64,000 bases of DNA from an uncultured Acidimicrobiales bacterium (GCA_951813325.1 OX638350.1:701316-765315), one strand, 5' to 3'; counted from the first letter of the stretch, positions 8,018 to 17,683 are shown. Numbers and translations: made by a program. Notes: a model not told the origin generated them from the sequence alone.

Positions 8018-9259
8018 CTAGCGAGGGGTAAGTCGCATTGGGAGGTGCTTGAGTCCCCCGACAAAGTTGGATCGCACTTTTTGGGGTTCGCCGACCAACT
8101 CGAAACTCTTGAATCGCTTGAGCAACTCCTCGAATTCAACCTTCAAGGTGAGCCGGGCGAGGTGGACTCCGAGGCAGTAATGCTCGCCATAGGCGTAACC
8201 CAGATGTCGATTGGGGGTCCGGGTGATGTCGAACCTATAGGGGTCGGGGAAATGGGCCTCGTCTCGATTGGCGGAGGGCGACCAGATGGCCAGACGATCA
8301 CCGGCTCGCATCTGCGTACCGCCGATTTCGGCATCCTCCAACAAAGTTCGGGCTTCGTGGGTGACGGGACTGGCCCAGCGCACGAATTCCTCCACCGCAG
8401 AAGGAAGCAGCGACAAGTCTGCGGAGAGCGCTTCAAGCTGATCAGGGTGGGATAGCAGCGGCAGCATGCCACCCTCGGAGCCGGCGGCCCTAGTGGTGTC
8501 CAGCCCACCGGCCAGCAACAGGCCGGCTTCGGCCACCGCCTGCATCCACGGCAGCGGCTCGCCTAGCACCTCGCCTTGTACCACCTGGCTCAGCAAGTCC
8601 TCTCCCGGCTCGGCCACCCTTTGCTGCACAAGCTCGGCAAAGTACCCGTACATCTCCATCTGGGCCGCGGCCAGGCTGGTGTTTTGGTCTTCCGTATCCC
8701 AGAATTCCGGTTCATTGCGGGTTACTGCCTGGTGTTCCAGCTCGGCGAGGCGATCCCAGCGGTCGCGGGGCACTCCCATCAGCGACAAGGCGATCGCCGC
8801 TGGTATGCGGTGGGCAATATCGGCGACAAAATCCACTTCCCGGCGGTCAGCGGCCTCGGCCAGGCAGTCTTCGGCGTAGGATCGGATTTCCTGTTCCAAT
8901 TTGGCTATTGCCCGTGGTGTGAAATTGTGGCTGATCGTGCGGCGCAGCGGCTGATGGCGGGGTGGGTCGGTGAGGATCATCGGCTGGAAGTCGTCGACCG
9001 AGGCGCCGGGATTGGCCAAAAGGTTGTCGTCGAGAAGCATGATGCCTGACGCCGAACTGAACGTCCGGGGGTCGCCGAGAACCGTCCGGCAGTCGTCGAA
9101 TCGGGTGATCGACCAGAAAGGCTCGCCCCCGGGCTTGTCGTGCCACCACACCGGGGATTGCTCGCGTTGGATGCACCACGCGGCATGAGGGCTACCGGTG
9201 ACGAACATGTCGAGGTCCCAGTAGTTGATGTCGTCAAGAGTCTCGGGGATCAAGGTCAT
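8018..9259 (-). CDS. Cytochrome P450
   Basis: A 413-residue bacterial P450. The I-helix is AGGLDTTRAA, the K-helix region holds VEEFVRWASP, and the heme loop is YAYGEHYCLG with Cys at about residue 362 as fifth iron ligand. The phenylalanine that usually opens the heme loop is a tyrosine here. Enzymes of this soluble class hydroxylate hydrophobic compounds using ferredoxin electrons. No ferredoxin gene is adjacent. The promoter side (9260-9369) holds a 15-bp tandem repeat. The downstream end faces the amidohydrolase convergently. Confidence 0.9.
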   Translation of the reverse strand: MTLIPETLDDINYWDLDMFVTGSPHAAWCIQREQSPVWWHDKPGGEPFWSITRFDDCRTVLGDPRTFSSASGIMLLDDNLLANPGASVDDFQPMILTDPPRHQPLRRTISHNFTPRAIAKLEQEIRSYAEDCLAEAADRREVDFVADIAHRIPAAIALSLMGVPRDRWDRLAELEHQAVTRNEPEFWDTEDQNTSLAAAQMEMYGYFAELVQQRVAEPGEDLLSQVVQGEVLGEPLPWMQAVAEAGLLLAGGLDTTRAAGSEGGMLPLLSHPDQLEALSADLSLLPSAVEEFVRWASPVTHEARTLLEDAEIGGTQMRAGDRLAIWSPSANRDEAHFPDPYRFDITRTPNRHLGYAYGEHYCLGVHLARLTLKVEFEELLKRFKSFELVGEPQKVRSNFVGGLKHLPMRLTPR

Positions 9260-9286
9260 AGCTGTGATTGTAGGGAGCGTGCATGA

Positions 9287-9354
9287 GGCAGGACATCTAG
9301 TGGCAGGACATCGAGTGACAAGACATCGAGTGACAAGACATCTAGTGGCAAGGG
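9287..9354. repeat. 15-bp tandem repeat, about 4.5 units
   Basis: Four full 15-bp units (9287-9301, 9302-9316, 9317-9331, 9332-9346) of the form GRCARGACATCKAGT, plus a partial fifth, lie between the ABC fusion gene and the P450. Units differ at three positions only. The array sits 28 bases upstream of the P450 start codon, so it could bind a regulator or act as a copy-variable spacer. It has no spacers and is not a CRISPR array. Confidence 0.85.
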
Positions 9355-9369
9355 AATGCCGGTGGCTGA

Positions 9370-12261
9370 TCAGCCGTCGCTGATGGCGATGGCCCGCTCG
9401 TCGGTGCCCAGGTAGCTGGCGATCACCAGGGGGTCGTTGCGCACCTCAGACGGGGTCCCCTCGGCGATGACCTTGCCGGCTTCCAGGCAGTACACCCGGT
9501 CGCTGATGCTCATGATGAGGGGCATGTCGTGCTCGATGATCAGCATGGCTGCGCCCAGCTCCCGGCGGATGTTGACGATGAGCGGGCCAAAGGCCTCGGT
9601 CTCCCGCTGGGCCACCCCGGCGGTGGGCTCATCGAGGCACAGCACCCGGGCACCCAGAGCCAAAAGCCCGGTGATCTCCACGATGCGTCGGGTGCCGGTG
9701 GACAGATCGCTGATGTAGGAGTCGGCGTAGCGGCCCAGCCCGAGGTAGTTGATCAGCTCGTCGGCTTCGGACCGACGCCGCCGCTCCAGGAAGAAGGTGT
9801 GGGGCAGGTGCAAGGCGGTGCTGATGATCGGCGTTCTTCCCCGGGCCTCCAGGGCCACCTGCACGGTTTCCCGCACCGAAAGCTCCGCGAACAACGCGGC
9901 AGCTTGGAATGTGCGTCCCATCCCAGCTCGGGCCCGTCGGGGCGCGGAGAACCGGGTGATGTCGGCACCGAGCAACTCCACCTGGCCGGTGGACGGCACA
10001 TAGCCGCCGACCGCGTTCATGAAGGTGGACTTGCCCGCGCCGTTGGTGCCGATGAGGCCCACGATCTCATCGGGGCGCACAAGCACGGTGGCTTCTGACA
10101 CCGCTACCACGCCGCCGAACCGCACGCTGATGTCGCGGCCGGCGAACATGGGGTCGGTGGCCGGCCGGGGATCTTCCGGCCGAGTCAGGCTGACCGGCGC
10201 GGCTTGAACGGTCTTGCCACCAGGGTCGGGCCCAAGTCGCCGCTCGGCCACGCCGATGAGTGCGTTGCGGGCGCTGTAGCCGATCTGCACCAGCCCGCCG
10301 GGGAAGTACATCAGCACCAGCAGCAACCCGATGCTGGAGGAGAACAGGGCCACGGTCTCGGCGCTGTCGAACAGGTTGGGAAGGCCGTAGATCCAGATCG
10401 CCCCCAGCACGGCGCCCACCGAGGAGCCGAGCCCCCCGATTACCACCATGCCGATGAGCTGCAACGAGTCGCCTACTTGAAAGAACCGCTGGCTGATCGG
10501 GACGTTCTGCACCAGTCCGGCCAACAGCGCTCCGCCCAGTCCGGCGATGCCCCCCGCCAGTGCGAACGACGACAGCTTCGAGCGCACCGGGCCCACCGTG
10601 TAGCCCGACGCGGAATCGCTGTTGTCGCGCACCGCGATGATGGTGCGACCGACGCCGGAGCGGCGCAGCCGGCTGACGATGATCACCACGATCAACAAGA
10701 AGGCCAGGCAGACGTAGTAGTAGGTCTTCTGCGACCTGAGCTCGAGGCCGAACAGCTCGCCTCGGCGGAACGACACCGACGAAGAACTGCCTCCGGTGAA
10801 GAACGGCCTCCGATAGAGGTACTGCTGGGCGCCCAGGGCGAACACAAACGTGGTCACCGCCAGGTAGAGGCCGCGAACTCGCAGCGATCCGATCCCGACC
10901 ACTGCGGCCACCAGTGCGGAGAACAGCGCGGCCAGCGGTATGGCCACCATGAACGGGATGCCGCTGGCCTCGAACCGGATGTCGAAGAAGTCGTACGACA
11001 GGGCGTCACCCGGCAGAAAAGCGGTTCCCACGGTGAAGTCCATCGACAGCCCCCGCTTGAGGCCGGCAGCAAACAAGGCGCCCATGCCGGCGAAGGTCAT
11101 CTGGGCCAGCGAGAGTTGTCCGGCCCAGCCGGTGATGATGGTGACCGACACGCCGCACACCGCGAAGCACAGCACGGTGGCGTACAAGAGCTGGCGAGAC
11201 GGCAGGTTGGCGATGCCGGGGAGCTGCACCAGGATGACGCCGAGAGCCAACAGCGCGCCCAGCGCGATCCGGGCCAGGTGGCGCAGCCACCACACCTGCC
11301 GCAGCCGCTCGGGGATCGGCCGCACCTTGGGAGTGAACGAGAAGACCCCGGTCTCGCCCTGACTGCGGCTTTGGAAGTAGACGGCCACCAGCACGGCCAA
11401 GAAAATCACGAAGTCGATGAGCCCGGTTTCGCTATAGAAGTTGAACCGAAACAGGGCGTCGAGGACGCCGATCAGCACCCCGGCCAACAAGGCCCGGGGG
11501 AACGAGACCATGGCGGCCAGCACCGCGGCCACCATCGCCTTGCCCAGCGTCTGTGGTCCCAGATTGGCCAGGCTGGCCACTTGCCCGCTGGACCCCGAGA
11601 GCATGATCATCGACACCGAGGCCAACAGCCCGGCCATCACCCACACGAAGGTGGACACCGTCTTGGGGTTGATACCCGACAGGCGGGAGAGGTCGCGGTT
11701 GTTGGCCGACGCGGCCACCGACTTTCCGAACGCGGTTCGGTTCATCAACCAGCCCAGCAGCAGGGCCAGCACCGGCACCGCAATGAGGATGGTGAGCTGT
11801 GGGCCGCGGACGCGGATGTCGGTAAACCAGACGCCTTCCCAGATCGATCCGACGACTACCGGGTATCTATTGCCGGTCGCCTCGATATCGGGAAGCTGGG
11901 AAACCACCAGCTGGGCCAGTTGGGCGATGCCCACGGTGGCCACCAGCACGATCACCCGGGGAGAGGTGAACAGGCGGCGGATGACGGTCAGCTCCACTGC
12001 GGCGGCGAACAAAACGCCCGACAGCAGCGAGAGCGCCAGCGCCAACCAGAACCCCCAGCCGTAGTTCAGCGTCAGCAGCGCCATCATCGAGGCCGAGATG
12101 ATGCCCATATTGCCCACGGCGAAGTTGATGACCCGGGTGGACCGGTAGATCAGCACGATCCCCATGGCCACGAGGCCGGTCACCAAGCCGTTGACTACCC
12201 CTTCGAACGCCAGCTGTTGGGTGATCCATGTTCCGAGCACTGAGACGGTGGCAGGGCTCAT
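9370..12261 (-). CDS. Fused branched-chain-type ABC importer: LivH-LivM-LivG in one chain
   Basis: A 963-residue protein. Residues about 1-305 are a LivH-type permease beginning after QLAFEGVVNGLVTGLVAMGIVLIYRS. Residues about 340-690 are a LivM-type permease with GWAGQLSLAQMTFAGMGA. Residues about 705-963 are a LivG-type ATPase with Walker A GTNGAGKST (738-746), a diverged signature LSTGTRR and Walker B CLDEPTAG. These are normally three separate genes. The ATG at 12261 shares its A with the TGA of the preceding MFS-LivF gene, so translation is coupled. Together the two proteins supply both permeases and both ATPases. Likely cargo is an amino acid, short acid or aromatic compound carried by the binding protein at 16171. 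Confidence 0.92.
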   Translation of the reverse strand: MSPATVSVLGTWITQQLAFEGVVNGLVTGLVAMGIVLIYRSTRVINFAVGNMGIISASMMALLTLNYGWGFWLALALSLLSGVLFAAAVELTVIRRLFTSPRVIVLVATVGIAQLAQLVVSQLPDIEATGNRYPVVVGSIWEGVWFTDIRVRGPQLTILIAVPVLALLLGWLMNRTAFGKSVAASANNRDLSRLSGINPKTVSTFVWVMAGLLASVSMIMLSGSSGQVASLANLGPQTLGKAMVAAVLAAMVSFPRALLAGVLIGVLDALFRFNFYSETGLIDFVIFLAVLVAVYFQSRSQGETGVFSFTPKVRPIPERLRQVWWLRHLARIALGALLALGVILVQLPGIANLPSRQLLYATVLCFAVCGVSVTIITGWAGQLSLAQMTFAGMGALFAAGLKRGLSMDFTVGTAFLPGDALSYDFFDIRFEASGIPFMVAIPLAALFSALVAAVVGIGSLRVRGLYLAVTTFVFALGAQQYLYRRPFFTGGSSSSVSFRRGELFGLELRSQKTYYYVCLAFLLIVVIIVSRLRRSGVGRTIIAVRDNSDSASGYTVGPVRSKLSSFALAGGIAGLGGALLAGLVQNVPISQRFFQVGDSLQLIGMVVIGGLGSSVGAVLGAIWIYGLPNLFDSAETVALFSSSIGLLLVLMYFPGGLVQIGYSARNALIGVAERRLGPDPGGKTVQAAPVSLTRPEDPRPATDPMFAGRDISVRFGGVVAVSEATVLVRPDEIVGLIGTNGAGKSTFMNAVGGYVPSTGQVELLGADITRFSAPRRARAGMGRTFQAAALFAELSVRETVQVALEARGRTPIISTALHLPHTFFLERRRRSEADELINYLGLGRYADSYISDLSTGTRRIVEITGLLALGARVLCLDEPTAGVAQRETEAFGPLIVNIRRELGAAMLIIEHDMPLIMSISDRVYCLEAGKVIAEGTPSEVRNDPLVIASYLGTDERAIAISDG

Positions 12262-14462
12262 CAGCCGCCCTCAGTGCCCAGAAAAACCGCCCGGGCCAGG
12301 TCATCGCGCTCTGCCAGCTCTTGGGCCGGGCCCTCGAATCGCACTTGTCCCTTCTCCAAGAACACGGCGCGGTCGGAGATTGCCAAAGCCACGTTCAGCG
12401 ACTGCTCCACGATGATCATGGTCTGGCCCTGATCCTTGAGCTCCTCGATGGTCTCCAGCAGCGACTGAACCACTACCGGGGCCAAACCCAGCGAGAGTTC
12501 GTCGATCATCAGCACCTCAGGCTCGTGCAGCATCACCCGGGCCAACGCCAGCATCTGCTGCTGCCCGCCCGACAGGTTGCCCGCCCGTTCCTTGGGGCGC
12601 TTGGCCAACTCGGGGAACATGTCGAATACCTTCTCGATGCGCCGATCCCGGTCGTCGGAGTCCTTGCGGTAGGCGTAGGCCCCCATGAGCAAGTTGTCGC
12701 TGATCGACAGGTCGCTCCACACCCCAGCCCCGCCGGGCAGCATGTGAAGACCCATGGCCGCCCGCTGTTCGGGGGTGGCGAAGGTGATGGTCTGGCCGTG
12801 CAGGCGCACCACGCCCCGCTCGGGGGTGACCAGGCCGGTGACCACCTTGAGCGCGGTGGACTTGCCCGCGCCGTTGGTGCCCAATAGGGCCAGCGTCTCC
12901 TGTTTGCGCACCTCGAAGCCGAGATTGAACAGCACCTGCACCTGCCCATAGCTGAAGTCGATGTGGGCCAGCTGGATGGCCGGTATATCGTCGGGATCGG
13001 TCTCTGCCCGGCGGCGCTCTTCGTCCTGCTCTTCTCGGAGCTCACTTACGACCAGCGAGAGGTCGCGGCGGAGCCGGCTGGCCCCCCGCAGCACGAAGTA
13101 GGCCCCAATTGGCATGGCTGATGCAGTGATGATGGTGATGGCGGTTTGCTCACCGAGTTCGTTCTGGAGAAAGCCGGCGATGATGCTGCCCCCTACGCCG
13201 CCCACCATGACCATGAAGAACGTCAAGATGGCGGTGCCCATTCCTCGCAGTCGATAGGGGAACACCGCTTGGATGGCCGGCTGCACCATGGCAAAGGCGC
13301 CCCCCAGCAGAGTGGAGTTTACGGCGGCGAACACCATGAACAGGGCGAGGTTTGGCATGGCGTACTGGATGGGCACCAGCACTCCAATGGGCACGAGCAG
13401 CACGCCGATCAGCCGCAGCGCCCGGTCGGGATCCTTGCGGAAGGTGGCGTCAAACCGGCGCCCGACAAACGGCAGGAACATAATCAGCCCGAAACCTGCG
13501 GGGGCAACCGCCAGGCCCCGCTCCAAAGCGTCGAGGCCGAACTCTTCCTCCAAGAAGAACGACTGAATCGAGCTGGCTGGGAAGAGGGCGAAGCCCATGG
13601 CGGCGAACGCGATGGTCATGTTGCGAATGGTGTCGATGTTCCAGATGCGGGTGAAGGCGGCCTCCACAGAGATGGGCATCTGGTTGTCCTGCTTGAGGCC
13701 GGAGCCCAGCACGTGCTTCTGCTCCCACTGGCCCCGGGGTGGCTCTCTCAAGAAGAACGCGAATATCGCCAAGGCCGCGGTGGGCAGTCCGAGCAGGTAG
13801 AACGCCCAGCGCCATCCGTCGCCTCCTCCGATCCACACTGCGATACCCCCGGCGAGGATCGGGCTGAGGGCCGAGAACACCCGTCCCACTCCGGCGTTGG
13901 TGGCGAACATGCGGCCCCGGGTCTGGAGCGGGTAGGTGTCGGCCAGCATGCTGGGATGCACGGTGATGGTGTTGGCCTTCGACATGCCGGCGAAGAACCG
14001 CATGAAGAAGAACATCAGGGCGTTCACCGCCGCGCCTGACAGCGCGCTGAAGGCGGCGAAGGCCCCGCTGGCGACGCCCACGATGGGGCCGCGGCGGAAG
14101 CGGTCGGCCAGCCACCCCATCGGTCCGGCACCGAGCACGAAGAACATGAGCGACGCCGTGCTGATGGTGGTAATGGCCCCGTCGCTCACTCCGAAGCTCT
14201 CGCCGATGTCGGGCCCCAAAATGGCCACCGCGCTGTTCTCCAGCTCGTCAAGGCTGTTCAACGCCAACAGCACGAAGAAGGTGTGGTAGCCGCCCTTGAG
14301 CAGGCCCTCTTTGAGGGTGGTCTGCTCGCCGCCGACACCGGGCAGCAGATCGTCGGGGAACAGCACGTCGGCCTTTCGGGCATCACGCCGGGCGGCCTCG
14401 CCATCGAGCACCGTCGTTGCCAGCGCGTCGATGGATTCGCCCTGGGTCTGCTCGTTGTCCAA
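12261..14462 (-). CDS. Fusion of an MFS transporter with a LivF-type ABC ATPase
   Basis: A 733-residue protein. Residues about 45-465 are a 12-helix major facilitator domain, with GWLADRFRRGP as the loop 2-3 motif and a spinster-like architecture. A charged linker rich in Glu and Arg follows. Residues about 493-733 are a LivF ATPase with Walker A GTNGAGKST (528-536), ABC signature LSGGQ (630-634) and Walker B MIDELSLGLAP. The start is a TTG at 14462 after a GGGGGG ribosome-binding stretch; upstream frame would overlap the divergent sulfatase. It is first in a two-gene unit with LivHMG. A secondary carrier fused to an ABC ATPase is very unusual. It may make two routes for one substrate, or tether the ATPase to the membrane. 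Confidence 0.9.
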   Translation of the reverse strand: MDNEQTQGESIDALATTVLDGEAARRDARKADVLFPDDLLPGVGGEQTTLKEGLLKGGYHTFFVLLALNSLDELENSAVAILGPDIGESFGVSDGAITTISTASLMFFVLGAGPMGWLADRFRRGPIVGVASGAFAAFSALSGAAVNALMFFFMRFFAGMSKANTITVHPSMLADTYPLQTRGRMFATNAGVGRVFSALSPILAGGIAVWIGGGDGWRWAFYLLGLPTAALAIFAFFLREPPRGQWEQKHVLGSGLKQDNQMPISVEAAFTRIWNIDTIRNMTIAFAAMGFALFPASSIQSFFLEEEFGLDALERGLAVAPAGFGLIMFLPFVGRRFDATFRKDPDRALRLIGVLLVPIGVLVPIQYAMPNLALFMVFAAVNSTLLGGAFAMVQPAIQAVFPYRLRGMGTAILTFFMVMVGGVGGSIIAGFLQNELGEQTAITIITASAMPIGAYFVLRGASRLRRDLSLVVSELREEQDEERRRAETDPDDIPAIQLAHIDFSYGQVQVLFNLGFEVRKQETLALLGTNGAGKSTALKVVTGLVTPERGVVRLHGQTITFATPEQRAAMGLHMLPGGAGVWSDLSISDNLLMGAYAYRKDSDDRDRRIEKVFDMFPELAKRPKERAGNLSGGQQQMLALARVMLHEPEVLMIDELSLGLAPVVVQSLLETIEELKDQGQTMIIVEQSLNVALAISDRAVFLEKGQVRFEGPAQELAERDDLARAVFLGTEGG

Positions 14463-14560
14463 CGGTCCCCCCGTCTGGCCGAGGCTTATTCTGCCTGTGC
14501 TGGCCCATGAGAGTAGCGTGAGAAGCTCATAGGGTTGTCGAAAGCAAGGCAGGGATATTG

Positions 14561-16135
14561 ATGGGCGCACCGTCCAATGTCGCGGTTGTTCTGCTGGACT
14601 CGCTGAATCGGCACATGCTGGGGAGCTATGGGGGCACCGAATTCGCAACACCGAATTTGGATCGGTTCGCCTCAGAGCGGGCCACCCGGTTCGCCCGGCA
14701 TGTGACGGGATCGCTGCCGTGTATGCCCGCTCGCCACGACATCTTGTGCGGGGCGCTGGACTTTCTGTGGAAGCCATGGGGGTCGATCGAGCTTTGGGAG
14801 GAGCCGATTACCCGGGTGCTTCGGCGCGGCGGGGTGACAACCGCACTGGTCACCGATCATCCCCACCTGTTTGAGACCGGCGGGGAGAACTACCACGCCG
14901 ATTTCGGTTGCTGGGACTACTTGCGGGGCCACGAGGGCGATCCGTGGCGCACCTACTACGACCCCTCCTGGGCCGGCTCGCCGACGATGCCGGCGCGAAA
15001 GGGTGGCTGGTGGTGGTCGAAAATGTGGGGCCTGGAAGAAATGGATCGGGGCTATGACCGATCCCGAACGTTCTTCCGCTCTGAGGAGGACTATCCCGGC
15101 CCCAAGACGATGAGCGCGGCGGCCCAGTTCTTGGCCGAGGCCACTCCCCATCACGACCGGTGGTTTCTGTTCGTGGACGAGTTCGATCCCCACGAGCCGT
15201 TCGACACCCCGACGCCGTGGGCGGGCCGCTATCACGACGAGGCGTGGGAGGATGAGTGGATCATCTGGCCTCCCTACATCGACGGGGGGATCGCCTCCGG
15301 CAATTTCTCCGAGAGAGAGGGCCGCCATGTGCGGGCCAACTACGGGGCCAAGTTGTCGATGATCGACCACTGGTTCGGACAGATACTGGACCGGTTCGAC
15401 GAGCAGAACCTGTGGGACGACACCGCGCTGATCGTGTGTACCGACCACGGCCACTATCTGGGCGACGAGCGGGAGGGCCGCGACATCTGGGGCAAGCCCG
15501 GCGTGCCCCAGTACGAGCCATTGGGCCATACGCCGCTGCTGGTGTCGTGGCCCGGCAAACCCGGCGGAGAGGTGTGCGATGCGCTGACCACCAACGTGGA
15601 CATCTTCGCCACGGTGGCTGACATCTTCGATGCCGAGGTGATGCAGACCACCCACGGCCGATCGATGGCCCCGCTGCTCACCGGCGAGGCCGATTCCATT
15701 CGGGAATGGGCGCTGGGAGGGGTGTTCGGCGGCTGGGTGCAGGTCAGCGACGGCCAGCGCAAGTACGCCCGGGGAGCGACCGGGGAGAACTTCCCGCTGT
15801 CGATGTGGTCCAACCGGTGGTCCACCATGCCGTTCGGCGACATCGGAATGCCCGGACTTCCCCCGCCTGACCACCGAGCCTGGCTCGACCGGATGCCGGG
15901 GTCGGAGGTCCCGGTGATCCGCCAGCCGTACCAGCCTGGGGACACGCTTCCGCTTTGGGTGGCGGTGAACGCCTGCAACGACCGCCACTTCCTGTTTGAC
16001 CTCGACGTCGATCCTGACGAACAGGAGAACCGCCACAGCGAGTCGTGCGCTGGAGAGATGCTCGACCTGCTCCACACCGCGCTTTCCGAGGTTTCCGCCC
16101 CCGATGAACAGTTCGCTCGACTGGGCCTGGATTGA
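14561..16135 (+). CDS. Sulfatase (formylglycine-dependent type)
   Basis: A 524-residue alkaline-phosphatase-fold enzyme. The modification motif is C54-M-P-A-R, matching C-x-P-x-R, in which the Cys becomes formylglycine. Metal and catalytic elements include VVLLDSLN, LVTDHPHL, DEFDPHEPF and CTDHGHYLGD. No signal peptide is visible, so it is probably cytoplasmic. It would release sulfate from an ester after uptake. ATG 14561 is preferred to a TTG directly before it. It is divergent from the MFS-LivF gene (about 100 bases apart) and followed by the binding protein, so uptake and desulfation may serve the same compound. The anaerobic or FGE maturase is not in the window. Confidence 0.9.
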   Translation: MGAPSNVAVVLLDSLNRHMLGSYGGTEFATPNLDRFASERATRFARHVTGSLPCMPARHDILCGALDFLWKPWGSIELWEEPITRVLRRGGVTTALVTDHPHLFETGGENYHADFGCWDYLRGHEGDPWRTYYDPSWAGSPTMPARKGGWWWSKMWGLEEMDRGYDRSRTFFRSEEDYPGPKTMSAAAQFLAEATPHHDRWFLFVDEFDPHEPFDTPTPWAGRYHDEAWEDEWIIWPPYIDGGIASGNFSEREGRHVRANYGAKLSMIDHWFGQILDRFDEQNLWDDTALIVCTDHGHYLGDEREGRDIWGKPGVPQYEPLGHTPLLVSWPGKPGGEVCDALTTNVDIFATVADIFDAEVMQTTHGRSMAPLLTGEADSIREWALGGVFGGWVQVSDGQRKYARGATGENFPLSMWSNRWSTMPFGDIGMPGLPPPDHRAWLDRMPGSEVPVIRQPYQPGDTLPLWVAVNACNDRHFLFDLDVDPDEQENRHSESCAGEMLDLLHTALSEVSAPDEQFARLGLD

Positions 16136-16170
16136 CCGGCAAGTATTGTCCAACTGATCAGGAGGAGGAC

Positions 16171-17661
16171 ATGACGACTGCGAGCAGGAATCGCAGGGCG
16201 ATCCGACGGTGGTGGGGGTTGCTGATTGCCATGGCCTTGGTGGCCGCGGCGTGTGGCGGCAACGACGACGACGGGGATCAAGGCACTGCGGGACCGGCAG
16301 CCGACGGGGAGCAGACAGCCGCCCCGACCGAGGAACCAGCCGAGGCTCCAGCAGAAGAGCCTGTCGAGGAGCCAGGAGAGGCGCCAGCGGCAAATTCCGC
16401 CCCAGAGCCGGCTGAGCAGGTGCCGGAGACCCCCGCGGCGCCGACACCGACCCCCACCCCGGTTGTGCTGACGGCCAGCTACCAGGGGGTGACCGAGACC
16501 GAGATCTCCATCGGCGTGGCCGCCATCGACCCGATTCAGATCAATGAGACGTTTGGCATCGATATCGGCATTTTCTCGGTGGAGAACTTGTACACCGCCA
16601 TGGCCGAAGACCTGAATCAGCAGGGCGGTATTCACGGCCGAAATGTCGTAGCCCATGTGGCTGCCTTCCTGCCCATTGAGACGACCGACAGCGAACGGGT
16701 CTGCACGGAGCTGCTTGAGGACAAGAAGGTGTTCGTGGTCATCGGTCAGTTCCTCGAGGACAACGCCCTGTGCATCACCGAACTGTACGGGCACCCCTAC
16801 GTGGGCCACTTCGGGGAGAACGCAGAGCGTCAGGCCCGGTCCAACGGCTTGTTTTTCGCCACCGAGATGAAGCAGACCCGTCAGCGGGTCGGAGGGACCG
16901 CCGAGATGATCCGGGCTGGTGATCTCGACGGGCACAACGTGGGCATCTACTACGAGGCCTCTCCTGACAAAGAGTACGTGGACGCGATACGGCCGCTGCT
17001 GGAGGACGCGGGCATCAACGTCGTCGGCGACTATTCTCCGGGCTCGCCCACTACCGATACCGTGGCCAACGAGCAGAACACCGACAACATCTCCCGGCGC
17101 ATGGAGGCCGACGGTGTGGATCTGATCCTCAACGTCTCCAACGTGTTCGGGATCATCAATTCGGTGCAGCGCATCGGCTGGGATGTGCCCATCGCCATCA
17201 CCAATGGGCAGGCCGCCGACCGCCTCTCTATTCCCGACGATCAAGCCATCGAAGACGAAGTGCTGGCTCGCACCTTCGCGGTGACCACCAACAAGCCGAC
17301 ACGGGAGGAGGCCCTGGCTGATCCCGGCGTGCAGCGCTGCCTCGCCATCTACGAGGAGCGGTTTCCCGACGAGCCGCTTGACCTTTCCAACGACGATGTG
17401 CTCAACGGCGTCGTCAACCACTGCCGGGCTTTCGCGCTAGCCGCAGCGATCCTGGGGGCGGCCGGGGGCGATGTCACCCCGGAGACGTTCCGGGCTGCGG
17501 CCGAGGGCCTCGGCACGTTCGATCTTCCCGCCATGGCCGGTGCCAGCCTCTCACCCGACAAGCACTCGGCGGGCTCGCTGGTGCGCCGCTATGAGTACTT
17601 CCCCGAGGCGAGAACCTGGTTGCCAGTGGGCGAACCGATCCCAACCGACCCAGTTGAATAG
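16171..17661 (+). CDS. ABC-transporter substrate-binding lipoprotein (Liv-type)
   Basis: A 496-residue protein beginning with a basic stretch, a hydrophobic helix and the lipobox LVAAAC (Cys 28). A Pro/Glu/Ala-rich spacer runs to about residue 105. The rest is a type 1 periplasmic binding fold with FGIDIGIFSVENLY, a VFVVIGQFLEDNA strand and RRMEADGVDLILN. It is probably anchored outside the cytoplasmic membrane and delivers substrate to the fused importer at 9370-14462. The ATG at 16171 follows a perfect GGAGGAGG, so a longer frame from 16132 is rejected. It is followed 22 bases later by the redoxin gene. Confidence 0.9.
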   Translation: MTTASRNRRAIRRWWGLLIAMALVAAACGGNDDDGDQGTAGPAADGEQTAAPTEEPAEAPAEEPVEEPGEAPAANSAPEPAEQVPETPAAPTPTPTPVVLTASYQGVTETEISIGVAAIDPIQINETFGIDIGIFSVENLYTAMAEDLNQQGGIHGRNVVAHVAAFLPIETTDSERVCTELLEDKKVFVVIGQFLEDNALCITELYGHPYVGHFGENAERQARSNGLFFATEMKQTRQRVGGTAEMIRAGDLDGHNVGIYYEASPDKEYVDAIRPLLEDAGINVVGDYSPGSPTTDTVANEQNTDNISRRMEADGVDLILNVSNVFGIINSVQRIGWDVPIAITNGQAADRLSIPDDQAIEDEVLARTFAVTTNKPTREEALADPGVQRCLAIYEERFPDEPLDLSNDDVLNGVVNHCRAFALAAAILGAAGGDVTPETFRAAAEGLGTFDLPAMAGASLSPDKHSAGSLVRRYEYFPEARTWLPVGEPIPTDPVE

Positions 17662-17683
17662 AAGAGCACAAGGAGTTCCCTTC

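Noticed and set aside
9287..9354. CRISPR array
   Set aside because: Units are directly adjacent with no spacers, and no cas genes are nearby.
10204..12243. Very long open frame on the forward strand opposite the LivHMG gene (679 codons)
   Set aside because: Amino-acid content is His/Gln/Gly/Arg-rich with no fold, as expected from the antisense of a GC-rich gene; the opposite strand has clear permease and ATPase motifs.
12261..14777. Longer N-terminus for the MFS-LivF gene
   Set aside because: The extra 105 codons overlap the divergent sulfatase and are Ser/Arg/Pro-rich; the TTG at 14462 has a G-rich ribosome-binding site.
14672..17421. Long reverse-strand frames opposite the sulfatase and binding-protein genes
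   Set aside because: Compositionally biased shadows of clear forward genes; no ribosome-binding sites or domains.
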